The translations under genes and the position numbers were made by a program. The notes under the pieces are model-generated. The model saw only the letters and a program-made list of their open reading frames with translations. It was not told the DNA's origin and did not search any database. From Capsicum annuum (lineage: Eukaryota; Streptophyta; Magnoliopsida; Solanales; Solanaceae), in assembly GCF_002878395.1 (NCBI RefSeq), contig NC_061116.1, positions 123,441,930 to 123,505,929 of the forward strand: DNA of 64,000 nt, given 5' to 3'. Position 1 is the stretch's first letter. Each line of letters begins with the position of its first letter. Shown here one piece after another: positions 59,959-64,000 of this stretch.

Positions 59959-60985
59959 CTTTGTATATCACATTTGTATGAAATGAGCTTTATAAATACG
60001 AGAATTGATTAAAAAAATGGTGTTGTATATTACATGACTTATCTAGTGTATGCAATTGATATTTAGTGAAAAATTATCACCGTACATATTGAAAATAAAC
60101 TATTGTTTGATATCAAATAATTTTTCATTTTAATAAAAAAGGTAATCAGTGTTAGCCTTGGTTGATATTGGTGTTGATTTACTATATTGATTTTGCTTTC
60201 TGACAATCTGTATAGTTCAATAATTATACAAAAATATAGTTACAACTGCAATAAACAATCTTAAAAGTATACATAAAATAGTTTTTACACGTAGTAAAAC
60301 TCAATACATTAACTGGTCAGGATTTTAATTTTAAAGTATTTTGATTTGTTTGGTATTCATGTTTCCCGTTAATGAAAACTTTAAAAGGATTTTAGGTTTG
60401 CACTTTGACAATCAACTAAATAATCAACCAGTGGATTGGGTTTATCAAATCAATTTCACTACAAATGGGTTGACTAATTTCGTAGTATACTATAGATTAG
60501 GGGGAGAAAGGGAGAAAGCAAACGAAAAATCGTGAGATTCTTTTGAAAATGATAAGAAGGATGATAAATGAAGATATAATATTGACCAAATTTTACTTCT
60601 TCCATAAATATCAACACATTTAAAATCTTTTATCAATAAAGAAAATATGAAGAATCATGTAAATATTAAAAAGGTAAAAAAAAATTACTAAGAAGTTAAA
60701 AAATGTGCATGAATGTAGAAAATATATTTACCAAATTTTACTCCTTACTTTAAGAACATATTTTGTAAGTTAACTGGTAAAGTTAAAAAAAATATGTAAA
60801 TAAAGATAATTATTGAAACCAACAATTATTCCTGCCATGATTATCAAAAGAGTTAATGAGGAGAGACAAATATTAAAGACTAAAAATTTGGAGATAATTT
60901 GACTAATAGTAATGCAAAAATATTTTTTTAATTTTAAAAATAATTTTTAAGAATTTACTATAACTTGCAATTATTTCTTTAAGAG
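59959..60985. other. AT-rich flank right of the Ogre element
   Basis: No gene or transposon end could be supported. A 64-codon frame at 60341 has no motif I recognise. Confidence 0.4.
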
Positions 60986-61262
60986 AAAATGCACTGTTTC
61001 CCGTCTAAACTATATACGAAATTGCTGAGACACACCCGAATTTTAGGAGCGTCCTATTACCTCCTGTACTAATTAAAATCGTACTTTTGGCAATCTTAGT
61101 ATCTACATGGACCTTCAGTGTGTTGATTCACTGATGTACCATGTAGGCACTAAGATTGCCAAAAATACGGTTTTAATTAGTCCAGAGGTAATAGGACCCT
61201 CCTTAAGTTCGAGTGTGTCTCAGCAATTTCGTTTATAGTGCAGGGTGGAAACAATGCATTTA
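60986..61262. mobile_element. Fold-back MITE, about 277 bp
   Basis: The left arm from AAATGCACTGTTTCC through AAATTGCTGAGACACACCCG and TTTTGGCAATCTTAGT is matched in inverse by the right arm, which ends TCAGCAATTTCG and GGAAACAATGCATTT. The arms are about 125 bp, leaving almost no loop. No clear target duplication was found. Confidence 0.85.
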
Positions 61263-61448
61263 CTCTTTCTTCAATTCAATATTTATGAAAAAGTGTTGTT
61301 ATAACTTGCAATAAACAATCTAATAAGTATATACAATATAATTTCACTTGTTATAACTTATATAGAATAACGGGTACTGGGCTAGTTGAACCCGGGCCTA
61401 TTGTTGGGTTGGAATCAAATTTGTGTTAGGTTTGTATATAATTTAAAT

Positions 61449-62203
61449 AGAGAAAAATTCACAAGTAGCAAATCAATAATTAGGCATTTCATTGCAACAG
61501 TTTCATAATTACCCGAAACAATAACTTATATATGTATTTGATGTGCAAGACAATATTAAATACACATACAAATACAATTAATTAACTTATTTTTAGGTAA
61601 CATCTTCAGTTTAAAAAGACAAAAGAATTTCAACTTCCTTAAATCACGTTCACCTAATCAATTAAAGATTAATTGAAGGAGCCTTTTTAATGAGTTTCAA
61701 AACTCAAAATAGATTTGAATGATTAAAAAAATATTTTTCTATTTTTCTCTCTGTTATTTTTCTTTTTTTTTTTCCTTCATATTTTCCATTTTTCATTTTT
61801 TTACTGTTTTCTAATTATCTTTGAAATTTTTTTTTGTATTTTTTTCCTTTTTTTCTTTTCACCTTTTTTGGTATTTTATTTTTTCTTTATTGTTTCCTTT
61901 TTTTCTTTTTCTTTCTTTTTTTTCCTTTTTTTATTTATATATAGTTTTTTCATTCTTCTTTTGCGTATTTTATATTTATATATTTTTTAAATTTTATATT
62001 TATTTGTATTAAACTATATATTTTAAATAAATTTATTATTTATATTTGAATAATTTACATGTGAATATGCACAATTTATCATTTATTTTTGTGTACAAAC
62101 AAGTACATGTATTAATTGTATTTTCTTGAGTCTAAAATATATAAATATACAATGTAACGTCTGTACTCATATGTCAAATTTATCATTTGTATTTGTGTGT
62201 GTA

Positions 62204-62245
<42 letters not shown>

Positions 62246-63418
62246 AACATGTATCATTTGTATATGTATTGTTCAAGTTGTATAAACATGTATCATTTGA
62301 TACAAATATAACATTTGTATTTGTATAATTTATCATTTGTATTTATATTGTTTAGTTAGTATAAAAAAAATACAAATCATATCAATGAATATAAACACAA
62401 GTGTTCATTGAAATAAGAATAACAATTCCTTTTCACTTGTTAAATACAAATGATGCAATCAACTATAAATTAAAATACGAATAAATGAAATCACAAATAC
62501 AAGTAATATACGAACTTAAAAATATAAATACAAAATAATTTTTAAAATACAAGTGTATCGATGAAAATAAAATAAAAATAAAAATACAAACAATATAAAA
62601 TTCTAAGATAAAAATACAATATACAGTCAACAATAAAATACAAATATAATTTTTTTTAAAAAAAATACAAGTTCGAATTATACAAAATTTAAATGATAGT
62701 GCAAACTATAAAATACAAATACAAGTACAAACTATAAAACACAAATACAATTGTAGACTATAAAATACATACGAATACAAGTGTGAACTATAAAATATGA
62801 ATACAATTGTATCAATGAATATACAATATAAATAATGATGCTAATACAAATACAATAAATGATTGTGGTGTTTTCATTATCATTCATGATTTGTGCTCGA
62901 CGTAGCCATATTTTTCAAAAATTCAAAGAAAATATAAAATAGAACCCATAAGAAAATGAGAAAAAATATGAAAACAATAGAGAAGAAAAAAACAGCAAGA
63001 AAAATAAATTCTAGAGATAAAAGAGTAAAAAAAAATAAAGAAAACACAAAAGAAAAAGAAAAAGAAGTGAAAAAGGAAAAAAGAAAAGAAGAAAAGAGAA
63101 ATATAAGAGTAAAAATAAAAGTAAAAATAAACAAGCAAAAAAATAAAAATAAAAAATACGAAAAATGAAAATAAGAAAAGAAAATAAAAATATGAGAAAT
63201 AAAAGAATAAACAAACAAACCTTAAAAAATAAAAAAAATGAAAAAGGAACAAAAGAGAAATAGAAGAAAGAAAAAAAAAAGTAAAAAGTAAAAATGAAAA
63301 AGAAAATGAAATTAAAATAGAAAAAGAAAAAACAAAATGATAATAAAAAATGACAAAATCTAACAAGGAAAAAAAGATAAAAAAAATAAAGGTTAGAGAT
63401 ATAAGAGAAAGAAATTCT
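61449..63418. mobile_element. Possible MULE-like low-complexity element
   Basis: The left part AAAAATTCACAAGTAGCAAATC and GCAACAGTTTCATAATTAC resembles the MULE terminus at 33149. Inside, a T-rich block (61735-61975) and TGTATTT-rich block (62040-62350) are followed by AAATACA-rich (62360-62860) and A-rich (62930-63400) blocks, giving rough inverted symmetry about 62350. No right terminus was found because an L1 fragment follows. A (TG)n(TA)n microsatellite lies at 62194-62244. Confidence 0.35.
62194..62244. repeat. (TG)n(TA)n microsatellite
   Basis: A run of GT dinucleotides with one TA break passes directly into about twelve TA units. Confidence 0.95.
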
Positions 63419-64000
63419 GCTAAATCTGGAGAAATGGAATATCATTGAACAAAGCATAATTCAACAAAAATCTAGAGCTATATGCATTAAATTGGGTGAT
63501 TAAAACACAAAATATTTTACAGTTGTGATGACAGATAGAAGGAACAAAAAACAAATAGTTGAACTCACTTCTTTGACAGGGGAAAAATTGGTGGAACCAG
63601 AGGATATTAAAACGGAAATCCTCACTTTCTATCATACTCTCATGGGTTCTTCTATACAAAATATGATAGCTGTGAATCTGACTAGCATGAGGAATGGACT
63701 TACCTTGACTTATCAACAAAAAATAGACCTATGTGATAATGTGACTGGCCAAGAAATCTACATAAGTTTTTGCTCTATAGGTGACGATAAACCCTAGGGG
63801 TTGATGGTTTTTAATGCCATGTTTTTCAAAAAAGCTTGGCCAATGATTAACTTTGAGGTATGTACAACAGTTAAACATTTTTTTAGCACAGGAAAGCTCT
63901 ACAAACCAATCAACTGTACAACAGTTACCTTTTTGCTTAAAGTGCCAAACCCTATTGCCATTAAAGAATTTAGGCCCATAGCTTGTTGCTCAGGGATATA
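63419..64000 (+). pseudogene. L1-type LINE fragment (linker and RT start), continues past the window
   Basis: The frame reads LEKWNIIEQSIIQQKSRAI, CIKLGD, a stop, NTKYFTVVMTDRRNKKQIVE, LTYQQKIDLCDN, YISFCSIGDDK, a stop, then FNAMFFKKAWPMI, TTVKHFFSTGKL and EFRPIACCSGI at the window edge. This is the stretch between endonuclease and RT of plant L1 elements. In-frame stops show decay. Confidence 0.88.

Noticed and set aside
31450..59963. CTTCA and CTTTG as a target duplication of the Ogre element
   Set aside because: Only three of five bases match. It could be a mutated duplication, but it is not strong enough to use as proof of the ends.
33481..63445. Shared GGAATATCATTGA near 33488 and 63437 as a second transposase start
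   Set aside because: The second site reads as L1 LINE protein (KWNIIEQSII) in frame, so the match is coincidence.
62880..63457. Overlapping 112-148-codon Phe-rich frames on the - strand
   Set aside because: They are translations of an A/G-rich low-complexity tract and are present in three frames at once.

Overview
This window is nuclear DNA from a flowering plant, most likely a member of the nightshade family (inference). The evidence is plant-type spliced genes, RTE-type LINEs with (TTG)n tails, an Au-type SINE, a Sirevirus-like copia element, an Ogre/Tat gypsy element with about 4-kb LTRs, and Mutator-type elements with 9-bp target duplications. No prokaryotic features, CRISPR arrays, rRNA genes or tRNA genes were seen.

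Only two host genes look intact. (1) A eukaryotic translation initiation factor eIF5B gene lies on the + strand (11355-22696). I reconstruct 11 coding exons that join in frame to 1353 codons plus stop. Intron 5 has a GC-AG border, and a 2.8-kb RTE element sits in intron 6. A TGGGCCCA box and a telo-box lie upstream. (2) An IAA-amino acid hydrolase (ILR1-like, peptidase M20D) lies on the - strand (25565-29261). Its five exons join in frame to 435 codons plus stop, with an Au SINE in intron 1. The two genes converge across about 2.9 kb of tandem duplications and MITEs.

The left part (1-10705) is a transposon nest. It holds the 3' half of a Sirevirus-like copia element (1 to about 4140), then a 5'-truncated RTE LINE (4509-10468, - strand). 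That LINE is split by a 3137-bp solo LTR (5076-8212) flanked by a CCTGT duplication. The LINE itself appears to lie inside an older hAT-like MITE.

The right half (31455-59958) is one decayed Ogre/Tat element. Its 5' LTR carries two Mutator-type insertions. One is a 1.1-kb MITE (31762-32882, TSD TTTTAAAAA). The other is a 7.86-kb KAONASHI-like MULE (33149-41005, TSD TATTTTAAA) holding a truncated MuDR transposase and a convergent DUF1985/Ulp1-type gene, both missing their catalytic ends. The untouched 3' LTR serves as the empty-site control for both insertions. Inside the Ogre lie a broken ORF1, gag, protease with G-patch, a probable intron end, RT, RNase H, a second RNase H, and integrase with one catalytic Asp changed to Asn. 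The right edge (59959-64000) is AT-rich, with a fold-back MITE, a large low-complexity inverted structure and the start of an L1 LINE fragment.

The nearest thing to an unusual system is the MULE with its captured Ulp1-type gene and internal tandem palindromes. The pair of RTE copies with the same 5' end and almost the same length is also worth attention. All exon borders, motif positions and duplications were read by eye; no searches were run.
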